A stretch of 64,000 nt of DNA from Trichomonas vaginalis G3 (Eukaryota > Parabasalia > Trichomonadida > Trichomonadidae), in the NCBI RefSeq assembly GCF_026262505.1, contig NC_067205.1, positions 14,012,001 through 14,076,000 on the forward strand, read 5' to 3'. The translations under genes and the position numbers were made by a program. This document shows, in pieces, positions 1 through 10,276 of this stretch (positions are counted from its first letter, which is position 1; each line of letters begins with the position of its first letter). The notes beneath the pieces are model-generated. The model saw only the letters and a list, made by a program, of their open reading frames with translations, searched no databases and had not been told where the DNA came from.

Positions 1-144
1 TTCCTTCAAAAAACTCTAATCTTCATCGCACTTACAAACATCATGTTTTGATGTATTGTCGAGAATCTTAGACTTGTTTGTCATTTGATGATAGCATTTG
101 AAAGTCATCTCGAAAATCGATTAACAAGACAATTTCCCAAACAT

Positions 145-706
145 CTACATACAAGTAGATGATGGTAAACCCATTAGAGTTGTTTTGCTATGATTCCTCC
201 AATCTTATGATGAGAAAAATCATATCAAAACAGCTCTAATCGAACATTCTACACAGCTTAGCATCCAGCTAGTTCCAAGTAATGCGATTACAACATCAAC
301 GGTCAAAGCCTTTCAGAGTCCTTTAATCATTTCTTCTCATCTCAATGTGAAGTGGCCCCAAACGAACTACAAGCTGACGTTACAACGCATTACAACCCGG
401 TTAATACGAGCATATACATTAGAGCTGCTTTGTTATGATCTCCCTCATCAATTGATGAGAGATCTCATTATGAAGCAGCTCCAATCGAACTAAAAGCCTA
501 CATACAAATGAGTGAAAACAAACTCATTAGAGTTGTGTTGCTTTGATTTCTCTCATCAGAAGATGAGAGATACCAGAACAAAACAACTCTAATCAAACTT
601 TCTACACAACTCAGCACAGTATCAATGCAAAGTAATGCGTCTGTATCGTTAACAAGCAAAGTTGTTTCGGGTCCTTCCATTTTGGAAGAATTCGGAACAA
701 CTTTGC
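145..706. repeat. hairpin-forming repeat units (three 68-bp plus one 51-bp)
   Basis: Three imperfect palindromes of exactly 68 bp lie at 173-240, 418-485 and 526-593. Each begins ATTAGAG and ends CTCTAAT or CTCCAAT, with arms of about 23 bp. A fourth, unrelated hairpin lies at 656-706 (arms GCAAAGTTGTTT). The sequence around the first and third copies is also similar (a CTACATACAA stretch before, TCTACACA then AAGTAATGCG after), so the region is probably an old tandem repeat of about 353 bp. No credible gene overlaps it. Confidence 0.7.
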
Positions 707-930
707 GAATTGATAGTGTAAACCCATATACATGAAAGCGTGCATGCATAAAGACAGGTATTGTCAGCAATGACTACCTGCCCAGCTATGAGTGATCAGA
801 GAATTACCATCTCAGGCTTTTTGAGAACTTTTCAGCCAGGACTCTCGTATGTTGACTGTGAGAAAGGCATCCTTTATCTGAAATAGATGCTTTTCCAACA
901 ATCAAATTCGAAGATCTTCGACGTTGTTGT

Positions 931-1008
931 AAAAAGAGAAGGAGAAGGAAAGAAGAGGAAGGAGAGGAAGAAGGAAAGGAAAAGAAGAAGAAAAAAGAAA
1001 AAAAAGGA
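931..1008 (+). repeat. 78-base homopurine tract
   Basis: This stretch holds only A and G. It is followed by a GCACT-TAAT-AGTGC stem-loop and then a GC-rich GGCGG/CCGCC hairpin ending in seven T (about 1025-1073). The GC-rich hairpin stands out in otherwise AT-rich DNA. It could be transposon-end debris or a transcript-end structure; the sequence does not decide. Confidence 0.6.
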
Positions 1009-1073
1009 CATATTAAATATAATGCGCACTTAATAGTGCCGAGGCGGCGGAGCCGCCGAGGCGCGATTTTTTT

Positions 1074-2616
1074 GACCCTATATTACCGCACGGCAATGTT
1101 TTTCTCGATTTTGTACAGCCCTATCATATGCAATAATTCTAGTAATTTTATTTAGTAATTTAATTTTTATAATTAATTATTGATTTAATTTTTCGTATTT
1201 TCGATAATTGTTTGGTTATTTGATTTTAATTTTCCTTGTTAACAAGAATGCTTGTTATATTTTAGATGGATATAAGCTTTTGCGGGATTTCATTAGATTT
1301 TTTCTGAAATTTTATAGATTTGAAATCAAATTTCGGTTAGACAGAATTTTGAGTTTTGATAATAGTATTGAAAAATCAAATGTCAATTCAATTACTAACG
1401 TTCTTGATTTTGCATTCTCTTGTAAATTTATATGGCTAAACTAATTATCTACTGAATACCATTTATTTGAAAAAGTCATACTTTTGATAATAGCATTTGT
1501 CAACCTCGAAAACTATATTCCAATTTACGAGATACAAAAATTATCAGTATTTTTATATTAGCCTTTTAATTTTCAAAATTAATTTCAAATTTTATTCATT
1601 ATTTTATATTTCATTGCTTCCTAAGATGTTATCATTTTCAGTAACAAAAAATTGAATTCAATTTATTTTCTCATAAAGCTAATTTTTGAATCCTATCGAT
1701 CTTTTTATGTCCCAAATTTTACATCCTATTGATTAACTGACATCACTCTCTCGGCAATTCTCTCTGATTTGCTGTTGTATGATATCTTTTTCATATATCT
1801 TTCACAATTTTTATTATAAAATCAAAATCACTGTATACAAGATGATCTCATCAAATCGTTTTCGCACACGTTAATGTCCCCAGAATTTTTTAAACCCCCA
1901 TACAATTATATGTTTTTCACAGTCAGCGAAAATACTTCCCTTAATGTAATATTATTTAACTCGTTTAATCACATCTCTGGAAATTTCAACACTTTTATAT
2001 AAAAGTGACAATATAAAATTACGAAGACTGAAAAAATAATATTTAAGATATAAAAATAATGAATATCCTATTAAATTTTTCATTCTCAAAAGTTAGAGGT
2101 TATTTTAAAACAATCATTTAAATACATGTATCTACTGTTATCGTATGTATCTGAACCTTTTTGCATCATCAAATTTCAAATTTTCATTTAATTTTGAATT
2201 CAAATTTTTGATGATTAACTCAACATCTTTAAGATCTACCATTACTGTCAATCAGTGAAGCAATTCTCATGTTTAAAATCTTGAATTTTTTAAATTTAAT
2301 AATGAGGAATGAGATTCATTTCATATTTATATGCTCGGTACAATATTATCGAATATGAATTTGGATAACAGTTAAAATTATAACTGTCATATAGTTCTAC
2401 GATATGTATGACGAATCTTTGATAAATTCCTAACAGTCACACTGTTTTTTTCTCAGCATAAAATATCAAAAATAAAACAACTCTATGAATAGAAAACTAT
2501 ACATAGTATCAGTACTAAGTCAATTGATTAAAAATAATCATTCAAAAATTATATTTGTAATGAACAAATATCAATTCGAAAAAAATCCAAACAAAACATT
2601 TATAAAAACAAAAATA
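1074..2616. other. AT-rich intergenic DNA, no gene seen
   Basis: Very AT-rich with many stops in all frames. The one longer open frame (about 1208-1444) is low-complexity Phe/Ile/Lys/Asn and has no homology I recognise. Nothing else supported. Confidence 0.5.
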
Positions 2617-3951
2617 TCAATTACGCGGTAACTTAAAAGCATATGTAGGAGTTTGTGGGCGTATTATTTTAGGATTAGAATTTGTCGAAATGCGCATCTT
2701 GTTGACCTTCGAACAAGCAGTAATCCTACGGTTACGAGACATAATCCTTGACGATAGATGTAGGACCTGTAAATCCATTGAGACCTGTGTATATCCGTTC
2801 TGTACTTTTTCGATACATTCCTTCAAGCGCTCGAGGTTTTCCGTTTGGCCTCTGTTGATAGCGAATAAGGCTTTGTCGTATTGGAACTGGATGAATTGAA
2901 GTTGGTCTTCATATTCCTTGGATTGCTTTTTAATTTTCGGATTCTCGTTTAGCTTCTTTATACTACGCTCTTGGAAGTCTTTGTTAAGGAATAACTGCGT
3001 ATCCCAATATTCAACTTTCGCTTCGAAGGAATTGTAAAATTCTTTGATTTTCTTTTGGTACGTGGCTTGGTTTGAAGGTGGGACATATAAATCTGAACGA
3101 TCGGCTGTTCGCCTTAATTCTTCAATTAAACTCTGTACGTGATAGGCCGTAGCTTCATGCGACTCGTCAGCGCATTCTGTAGCGTAATATTCTAATTCAT
3201 CTGTTAATATATTCATTATATCGTAAGGTAATCCTGGAAAAGTTCTTCCGCAAAGAACTTTATACACAAGCGTATTCGGATCATGTTTCAGGATATTGTA
3301 AACATGCTCCGGCATTCCGTTATCGAGAAAACAAACATATGTTTGATCAGAATATGAATCTGAGTCTTCTTCCTCTTCTGGAGAAGAAACCGAGCTGTTT
3401 GACTCAGGTAACTCCAAATTAGGAAATTGGAGGCCAGAACTTAATGACCTAAAAATTGGTTTCTTTGGCTCTTCTTCTTCAGCTTCTTCCGTTATATCCA
3501 TCAATTGATACTTAGAATCTGTGTTAGATGGCTTTGAATCGAGATCGAAAGATTCTAATTGTGAAAATGATGAAAAAATTTTAATATCTTTAAGATTATT
3601 TTTGTTTTCTTTGTTCGTAAATAGAGTATGAGAGTGCTGTCTGTTAAGGGAGTTCTCGATCTGCATCGGGTCATAGCCCATTTCTTTCCATTTCTGTTCA
3701 TTTCGCTTAGTTAATAATTCCTGAATCGTTTGCGTTGTAGCAGAAATATCTCTAACCGAATTAACTTTTACTCTAACATGACAGGTTTGGAATTCATCGA
3801 GTGAATCAAAACCTTTTGGTATCAATACGCCTTTCAATCTGATAAATGAAGGCTGCCTATAGCCTATTGAGATATTGGATTGCCCATCGGTTTCGTTGGT
3901 ATCAAAAACGATGATTGGATTCGACTTGTCTTTATCTTTGTCGTGATCCAT
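2617..3951 (-). CDS. coiled-coil protein, unknown function
   Basis: A 444-residue protein starting ATG (MDHDKDKDK). The N-terminal 90 residues include a compact stretch (residues about 25-75) that could be a small beta domain. Residues about 100-200 are low-complexity and acidic, with Glu runs (EEAEEEEPKK, PEEEEDSDS), and are probably disordered. Residues about 205-290 look globular (FLDNGMPEHVYNIL, GLPYDIMNILTDELEYYA). Residues 290-400 are rich in Lys/Glu/Gln and look like a coiled coil. The last 45 residues are basic and Ser/Thr/Pro-rich. I do not recognise the family. The organisation resembles a large class of trichomonad hypothetical proteins. No signal peptide or membrane segment. A possible initiator lies about 32 nt upstream. 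Confidence 0.8.
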   Translation of the reverse strand: MDHDKDKDKSNPIIVFDTNETDGQSNISIGYRQPSFIRLKGVLIPKGFDSLDEFQTCHVRVKVNSVRDISATTQTIQELLTKRNEQKWKEMGYDPMQIENSLNRQHSHTLFTNKENKNNLKDIKIFSSFSQLESFDLDSKPSNTDSKYQLMDITEEAEEEEPKKPIFRSLSSGLQFPNLELPESNSSVSSPEEEEDSDSYSDQTYVCFLDNGMPEHVYNILKHDPNTLVYKVLCGRTFPGLPYDIMNILTDELEYYATECADESHEATAYHVQSLIEELRRTADRSDLYVPPSNQATYQKKIKEFYNSFEAKVEYWDTQLFLNKDFQERSIKKLNENPKIKKQSKEYEDQLQFIQFQYDKALFAINRGQTENLERLKECIEKVQNGYTQVSMDLQVLHLSSRIMSRNRRITACSKVNKMRISTNSNPKIIRPQTPTYAFKLPRN

Positions 3952-3982
3952 TAAGCGATCCTTATCCCCTATTATCTTGAAA

Positions 3983-3988
3983 AAATGA
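3983..3988 (-). promoter_or_regulatory. possible initiator (TCATTT)
   Basis: TCATTT read on the minus strand lies about 32 nt upstream of the coiled-coil gene's ATG. Trichomonad initiators (TCA-Y-T-W) usually lie within about 20-30 nt of the start, so this is a weak candidate. Confidence 0.25.
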
Positions 3989-4587
3989 ATAATTTTTGTA
4001 AACCTAGCAATTAATTGAATTTGATCTCAATAATTGAATATGATTCTTTGAAATTTAGATTATTTTCATTATATTATATTTCGCTGGATGAGCGTATATA
4101 TGTAAGCGATAAAATTCGTTGGAATATCAATAACTCTGTACAAAAGTCTTGAATAGTTTAATTGTAATGATAATGAATAGTTTCAGTGATAGTTCTTTAT
4201 TTTCAATTTTATAAAAAGAGTTTTATAATTGAATCAGTATTCAAATTTTTTAATTTTTTACGTACCCTAAAAAAGACATAGAATAATGATTCATTCAACA
4301 ATTTATTGAAACATTGTGAAAATCTATTTAAATTGCCTCATTGAAAAAAATCAAGAAATCTGATACTATAACATATTGTGCATATTTATTAATTAGATTT
4401 CTGACACTTTTTAAATGGGCTGATAACTTTAGGTATGCCGAAATAGCTAAAAACAAATTGTAAATTTTACAGTTACATTAAAAATCATTAAAATTATCCT
4501 AAATTTTCAAAATTTTTCAATTCAGAATCCGGTAAAATTCGAAATAACAAGGGGATCATATTAGGAAAAGTAAAGTTTTATTGTAGT
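3989..4587. other. AT-rich intergenic DNA, no gene seen
   Basis: The gap between the coiled-coil gene and the end of the ankyrin gene, which are both on the minus strand. No open frame or clear repeat found. Confidence 0.5.
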
Positions 4588-6374
4588 TTAATGTGGCTTT
4601 ACGCCAACAAGTTCTTTAATCTCAGCATTTGGCTGAGCAATGGCAGCATCAAGCACGGCATCTGTAATTTGAGCGCCATGCTTGACGAAGTATTTAACCA
4701 GCTCGACGCATCCTTTTGCGCAAGCAACTTTTAATGGAGAACCATAAATTTAAATTGAACATAATGAAATCAAAAAAGAATTGTCTGAAATTATAAAAAA
4801 CGCCTTCCTCGTTGATGTTTGCACCATGTTCGACGAGAAATTCAGCAATCTCAACAAAGTTGAATTGAGCAGCGACGATTAGAGGAGAAGAGTCATTAAT
4901 ACATAAAGAACTATATGAAATGAAATAGAATTGGTATGAAATTGATAAAAAACGTTTCATTATTAAATGTTGAATGTTATGAAAATAAAAAAGAACTTCA
5001 TAAATTACAAATAGAACGGATATTCCATAAGTTCAAAATAGAACGATGTTAGTAATTTTGATTTCTGCACCTTTTTCAACGAGTAATTTTGTAAGGTCGA
5101 TGTAATTATGAAGAACGGCAATGATCAATGGTGTCTCATGAACATAAAATGAATTTTTGTCTCATTAACAACAAATGAATTTCAACATAAATTTAAAGAT
5201 GAATTACATGAAAAAGAAAGCGAACAGTATAATAAACCAATAAAGAATCATTTCATAAGTAAAATGATGAATGTCATCAATTAAAAAAAGAATTCCGAAA
5301 TAAATTTAAAAAAGAACCTTATAAAAATTAAAAAGAATTAATGTATAAACACAAAAATGAATTCCTGATGTAGTTTCAAGTTCAACACCTTTTTCAATTA
5401 AGAATCTTGCAACTTCAGTAAGGTTGTTTTCGCATGCTAATGTTAATGATGTCTTATAATTTTAAAATTGAACTGTATGAAAAATAATAATTAACGAAAT
5501 CAAATTCTTTCTAAGAAAAATGAAGAACAGATGTAAATGATAATTTCTTATTAACATTAAATCCATTTTCAGCGAAGAAAATTGCTGCAGAAATATCCAT
5601 AAACTTGATGCATTTTGATATCGAACAAATTTCACATGTATATTTCTCGAGAAGCCATGAAGCAATATCGTTTCTGTGGAATTCGATGGCTTTCGTCAAG
5701 CAATTGTCGAATGAATAACGTTTTTGTGCTAAAAATTCGATAATTTCTTTATTGCCGCCTTCGACAGCGCAAACGCATGTATTCTTTGTAGCACGATGAC
5801 CTGTTGATATGAGATGCTTGAAAATTTGTGATGAGCCGTACTTTGCGCTGAGATCAAGTAAAGTTAATTCGATAAATTCTTTTTCGAAGTCCATGTTATG
5901 CTGGGAACTGACTTGTTTGAATTCTTCGAGCTTGTCCCAGATAATTGCATGCATGACGATGTTCTTGCTTTCAATTTGAACGACTTCGGCTTTGGATTTT
6001 TCTTCATGGAAGACATTGCTCTCGTAACCATCTTCCTTTAAGACAGTGCCGAAGTCAACATCTGTTAATTCGATTGATGTGTTGAATTCTTTGGAAACTT
6101 CGATAAATAAACGTGAAAGTTGTTCAATTGAGCGCTGACGCTTGGATGATGCATATTCCATAACTTTTAATGCATATGGAACAAGGTACTTATTCCTGTT
6201 CAAGATTTCTTTGAGTTTTTCAATTGAATCTTTCAAATTTTGAACATTGCAGTTGAAAATAAGCTCTTCAACATTTACAGTATCGACGAGGTTCTTTGGT
6301 ACATAGGAATTGTCGATATCCTTGAGTGTTAATTGCTTTTTATCAAGCAATTCAACAACAGAGATCGAGTTCAT
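4588..6374 (-). CDS. ankyrin-repeat protein (DUF3447-like) with interrupted 3' repeats
   Basis: The first open stretch runs from the ATG at 6374 (MNSISVVELL) for about 280 residues. It has the helical N-terminal region typical of trichomonad DUF3447/ankyrin proteins, followed by degenerate ankyrin units (about 5555-5880). Four more ankyrin units follow on the same strand: 5358-5455 (TSLTLACENNLTEVARFLIE), 5055-5150 (TPLIIAVLHNYIDLTKLLVE), 4808-4895 (SSPLIVAAQFNFVEIAEFLV) and 4588-4737 (ending VGVKPH, then stop). Each is a well-preserved unit. They are separated by AT-rich spacers of about 95, 205, 160 and 70 bp, placed at the hairpin turn between repeats, and not in one frame. I see no standard trichomonad intron ends (GTAYGT or ACTAACACACAG type) at the junctions. 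Either these are unusual introns or the gene is decaying by spacer expansion. An upstream TTG at 6399 is in frame but is an unlikely start. Ankyrin repeats mediate protein binding; the partner is unknown. Confidence 0.7.
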
Positions 6375-6401
6375 GTTTGGGAATTTGAAAGAAGTTTTCA
6401 A

Positions 6402-6557
6402 AATTTAAACATAGCTTTTGAAAAGTTTAACAATCGTGATGATAAAAAAGTTCTTTGTAAGATAATCTACCGATGAAATTGAGTTTGATCGAAATTGAAA
6501 TCAAATTGCGATCGACCAAAACTATCCGATCTAATTTGTTAAATCAATACCTTACAT
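6402..6557. other. short promoter region of the ankyrin gene
   Basis: AT-rich DNA between the ankyrin start and the left end of the transposon nest. No clear initiator found. Confidence 0.3.
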
Positions 6558-6864
6558 TAAGTAAGGGTTTCGTTTTGCGAAAAAACGTACAATACGCAAT
6601 TTCGCTAAAAAAACATTTAGCTAGCAATTTCGACCTTTGACTCCACTCAAGACGTCACTTTTTTAATTTTGCGGTATCATATTTTTGGAAAATCTTTATG
6701 AATATTATATAATAAGTCTCTTTAATATCTATATTTCATATTTTTATCGATTTTTAAAGTTTTTGCGAAAAGTATTCAATTATTTTTGCTATTTGGTCGG
6801 GTAGATGTCAGATTTGCGACATTTTCTGATATGATATTCAGATTCTACGTTGATAATAATGCTT

Positions 6865-8128
6865 ATAGTGTAATAAACAGAAATTCATCAAAAGTGACAG
6901 CTCTCAATTTTTTGACATTTGTAAATTCTAAATTGAATGAGAGAAAAATGAAATAATACTAAGCATAATACAATATTCTAGATTTAATTATAATTAGGAA
7001 AAAGTTAGTTTTGAGAGTACTTTTCATAGGCATATAGAATGAAATCTTCTGAAAAATAATATCACATAAACTCATATTATTTTCTAATATATAACTATTT
7101 TATATAAAAATCAAATTCAATGATCTTAAAAGCGAAGGATAAACCTCAAAATTTACGAATATAATGAGTGGGAATATAATGCTTATCTATCATAAAACCA
7201 TATGAAATATCAATTTTTGCTTTACGCCTAATTTTTGACGACAATTAGCAAAAAATGTTAAATGTTAACACTCAGTCCATTTGAATATGAAAAATAAAAT
7301 TGACTTTGATTAAATGTTTTTATTTATCATGCAATTCTTCTTGCGACCAAAGATTTGAATAAAAGTTCAAAAAATAAGATAGCTTAAAAAATAATATACG
7401 GTAGTGTTTACTAATAGATGAATAGTATATAATTCTATTAAAATGGATTTGATCCAAAAAATATATAAAATTTGATCATAAATAAAATCGTTTTAAATTA
7501 CTTCTTCATTTAAATTATAACAATTATTTTTGGTTTTATATTTTTTTGGATCAAATCCATTTTAATAGAATTTATATACTATTCATCTATTAGTAAACAC
7601 TACCGTATATTATTTTTTAAGCTATCTTATTTTTTGAACTTTTATTCAAATCTTTGGTCGCAAGAAGAATTGCATGATAAATAAAAACATTTAATCAAAG
7701 TCAATTTTATTTTTCATATTCAAATGGACTGAGTGTTAACATTTAACATTTTTTTGCTAATTGTCGTCAAAAATTAGGCGTAAAGCAAAAATTGATATTT
7801 CATATGGTTTTATGATAGATAAGCATTATATTCCCACTCATTATATTCGTAAATTTTGAGGTTTATCCTTCGCTTTTAAGATCATTGAATTTGATTTTTA
7901 TATAAAATAGTTATATATTAGAAAATAATATGAGTTTATGTGATATTATTTTTCAGAAGATTTTGTGTTCTTCTTCAAAATTTTATTTTTTTATTAAAAA
8001 GAATCTTTACAAAATATACATTTACTTTAAATAATATTTAAAAACGTGCTCTATCAAAAGTTCCAAAAATTCAATATTTTAGCTTTTCTGAGGTGTCACT
8101 TTTGATGAATTTCTGTTTACAACAATAG
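6865..8128. mobile_element. foldback/MITE element copy 1 with 4-bp target duplication ATAG
   Basis: The element spans 6869-8124 (1,256 bp) between direct repeats ATAG at 6865-6868 and 8125-8128. It starts TGTAATAAACAG and ends CTGTTTACAACA. Inside these tips is a TIR beginning AAACAGAAATTCATCAAAAG. Most of the interior is itself an inverted repeat: about 7046-7457 pairs with about 7545-7963, around an 85-bp centre. No coding frame. A second copy lies at 26,982-28,232. Both tips fit TGTNR/YNACA, the terminal pattern of Ginger-type integrase-like DNA transposons, although the target is not CCGG. Family assignment is tentative. Confidence 0.85.
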
Positions 8129-8363
8129 AACCCTCTTGCTATTGTGTCAAAATTGCTAAACCGATAGCAAAAATGGCAAACCCAAATTTTAGCTAAAAGT
8201 GACAGGAAAAAAACGTTTAGTATTAAAAAAAAGACCGATGAGAGCTTCGTTCGAAATATAGAGGGAACTGAGAATGCGCAACCATTCTCAGGGAATATTG
8301 GATGCTATTCCCGTTCCCTCTGTATGGAAAATTGAGGTTTTCAAAGGGAGTTAAAATAATATC

Positions 8364-8716
8364 AAATTTATACTAATTTACTTCAAAATACAAAAGTATT
8401 TGACAGCTAAAATTAGTTACTTTAGCAAGCCTATCAATACCCTTTTACGATTATTGCTACTTTTTCGAAATAAAAGTAAAAACAAATTTATACTAATTTA
8501 CTTCAAAATACAAAAGTATTTGACAGCTAAAATTAGTTACTTTAGCAAGCCTATCAATACCCTTTTACGATTATTGCTACTTTTTCGAAATAAAAGTAAA
8601 AACAAATTTATACTAATTTACTTCAAAATACAAAAGTATTTGACAGCTAAAATTAGTTACTTTAGCAAGCCTATCAATACCCCTTTACGATTATTGCTAC
8701 TTTTTCGAAATAAAAT
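8364..8716 (+). repeat. tandem repeat, 120-bp period, about three copies
   Basis: Three nearly identical units, with TGACAGCTAAAATTAG starting at 8401, 8521 and 8641. The period is divisible by three, which creates a spurious repetitive open frame at 8400-8747. Confidence 0.9.
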
Positions 8717-8816
8717 AAATTTATTATCAAAAACCTTTTTTTCTTAGTAAAAATAAACGAAATTTTTTACCTTATGAACTTTTGATGGAAATATGCAAAT
8801 TTAAAATAATAAAGAA

Positions 8817-8956
8817 AGCCGCGAGCGAAGCGATCGGCTTAGTTCGAAGATTTTGATTCAAATCTTTGCTGATCTGTAATTCGCGGAAGCCGCGAGCGAA
8901 TCGAGCGGCTTAGGTCTAAGATTTTGATTCAAATCTTTGCTTATATTCCTTAAATT
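8817..8956 (+). repeat. 70-bp repeat, two copies, with GC-rich hairpin
   Basis: AAGCCGCGAGCG begins at 8817 and again at 8887. Each copy continues with a GGCTTAG segment and ends in GATTCAAATCTTTGCT. The GCCGCGAGCG part can fold on the following CGGC. This is a GC island in AT-rich transposon DNA. A further hairpin, ACCCTTCACGGGT, lies near 9030, next to the perfect palindrome ATTACCGATCGGTAAT (about 9011). Confidence 0.65.
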
Positions 8957-9806
8957 CTTTATGAAACTCGCAACAGTTCCATAAAAAATTTTAAATTCTA
9001 AACTGTCGAAATTACCGATCGGTAATCACACCCTTCACGGGTGTGTCACTTTTTACAGGTGTGTCACTTTTAGCTAAAATTACCCCTACTCTAGCAAAAA
9101 TATCTCGCAATATCAAAATTGAGATATTGAGTGAATTATGCATTATAGAGATTAAAAATCTGATTTGTGAAAACATCTCATCAGTTTCTAGCTAATTCAA
9201 AAATCTTTACTATCTTATTCGATTAAAATGAAAAGGGAATAGTTTCATTATGCTTTAAATGACAGCCTTATAATATAATCATAGTTTTCGCTCAATATGC
9301 AGCATTTTTTTTTCGAAATCTATGGTCAATATCCTAAATACTGATTGCTTTGCATTCATATTTCTTACATTTTCTATACCCACATCACTATTCATTGCTA
9401 TTCCTATCTTTTTCATTTTTGTTTGTTTCTCATAATTTCTCAAAAAACACGATAACTTGATATTTGTAAATATCATACTTTATAACGTAAATAAGAACTT
9501 GACCTATTAAGAAAAGCAGTAATGAAAAGAAAATCTGAAATTCATAAAAATTACAAGTTTCTGATGACAATTAGCTTAATTAAACCAGGTACAAGATTAT
9601 ATAATTGTATTTTCTATCCAATTATCCATATAATATCTTATCCAGAAAAAATAACTTGATCAATACCAAATGATTTTTTAACTAGTAAATAAAGTATTTT
9701 CTTTACACACACATTGTATATCATAGTTTTTTTTTGGTTTCGCAAAACATCCAAAAACAAATATGCTATAAAAGTGACAATTTTAGCAAAACGAAACCCT
9801 TACTTA

Positions 9807-10276
9807 CATATAATTTTCCCCGATAGCCTCTTCACAAAATATTGTGAGACTAAATTTTGAATACTAAATTCAAGTGGTCCTAAGAATATGATCAATCAGA
9901 AGTAATTTTTCCATAGATACACAGCAAAATATTATTCCCTTATACCTGCTTAAAATTTCTAAATATTATTCATTATTTCAAGAAATAGCAAGATTTCAAG
10001 GGCGCTAAACATCATTACTCTAACCGGACTAAGTGATCAAAAGCATCCTTAGTTATTTTATAACATTATCTTAGCAGTAGAACCAATCACCTTTAAGTTT
10101 TTTATCCATAAATATTTTATTCATTAGTAGATCAAAAACATGATGGCGAAATTAACAAATATACAAAAAGATAAAATGGTTAACATCAAATAAAATCATT
10201 GTTATCGCAAAATATTATAAATTTTTATTTTTATAAACAAATTATAGTCCGAAACTTAAAACAAATAAATTACAAA
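9807..10276. other. AT-rich intergenic DNA, no gene seen
   Basis: The gap between the transposon nest and the 3' end of the first kinase gene. Nothing recognisable. Confidence 0.4.

Larger units (their letters stand above)
8195..9079. repeat. inverted-repeat pair, possible third nested small element
   Basis: AATTTTAGCTAAAAGTGACA at about 8195-8214 is matched in inverted orientation by TGTCACTTTTAGCTAAAATT at about 9060-9079. The AGTGACA motif sits on the inner side, as in the foldback element. The interior holds the 120-bp triplicate and two 70-bp GC-richer repeats. No clean target duplication was found, so it may be a degraded element or part of the outer one. Confidence 0.5.
6560..9804. 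mobile_element. outer non-autonomous TIR element, 3.2 kb, containing nested elements
   Basis: The ends are perfect inverted repeats: AGTAAGGGTTTCGTTTTGC on the left, and GCAAAACGAAACCCTTACT on the right. Both ends are flanked by TA (6558-6559 and 9805-9806), consistent with a Tc1/mariner-type target. A longer imperfect duplication (CTTACATTA against CTTACATAT) is an alternative that would suit Mutator-type insertion. No transposase frame is visible, so it is non-autonomous. It hosts the foldback element at 6869-8124, an inverted-repeat pair at 8195-9079, and tandem repeats. The superfamily is uncertain. Confidence 0.7.

Noticed and set aside
498-770. Open frame of 90 codons on the minus strand
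   Set aside because: Overlaps the hairpin repeats; composition fits palindrome translation, with no recognisable domain.
1208-1444. Open frame of 78 codons
   Set aside because: Low-complexity Phe/Ile/Lys/Asn in AT-rich DNA, no ATG context or homology.
8400-8747. 115-codon repetitive open frame
   Set aside because: Produced by a 120-bp tandem triplication whose period is a multiple of three.
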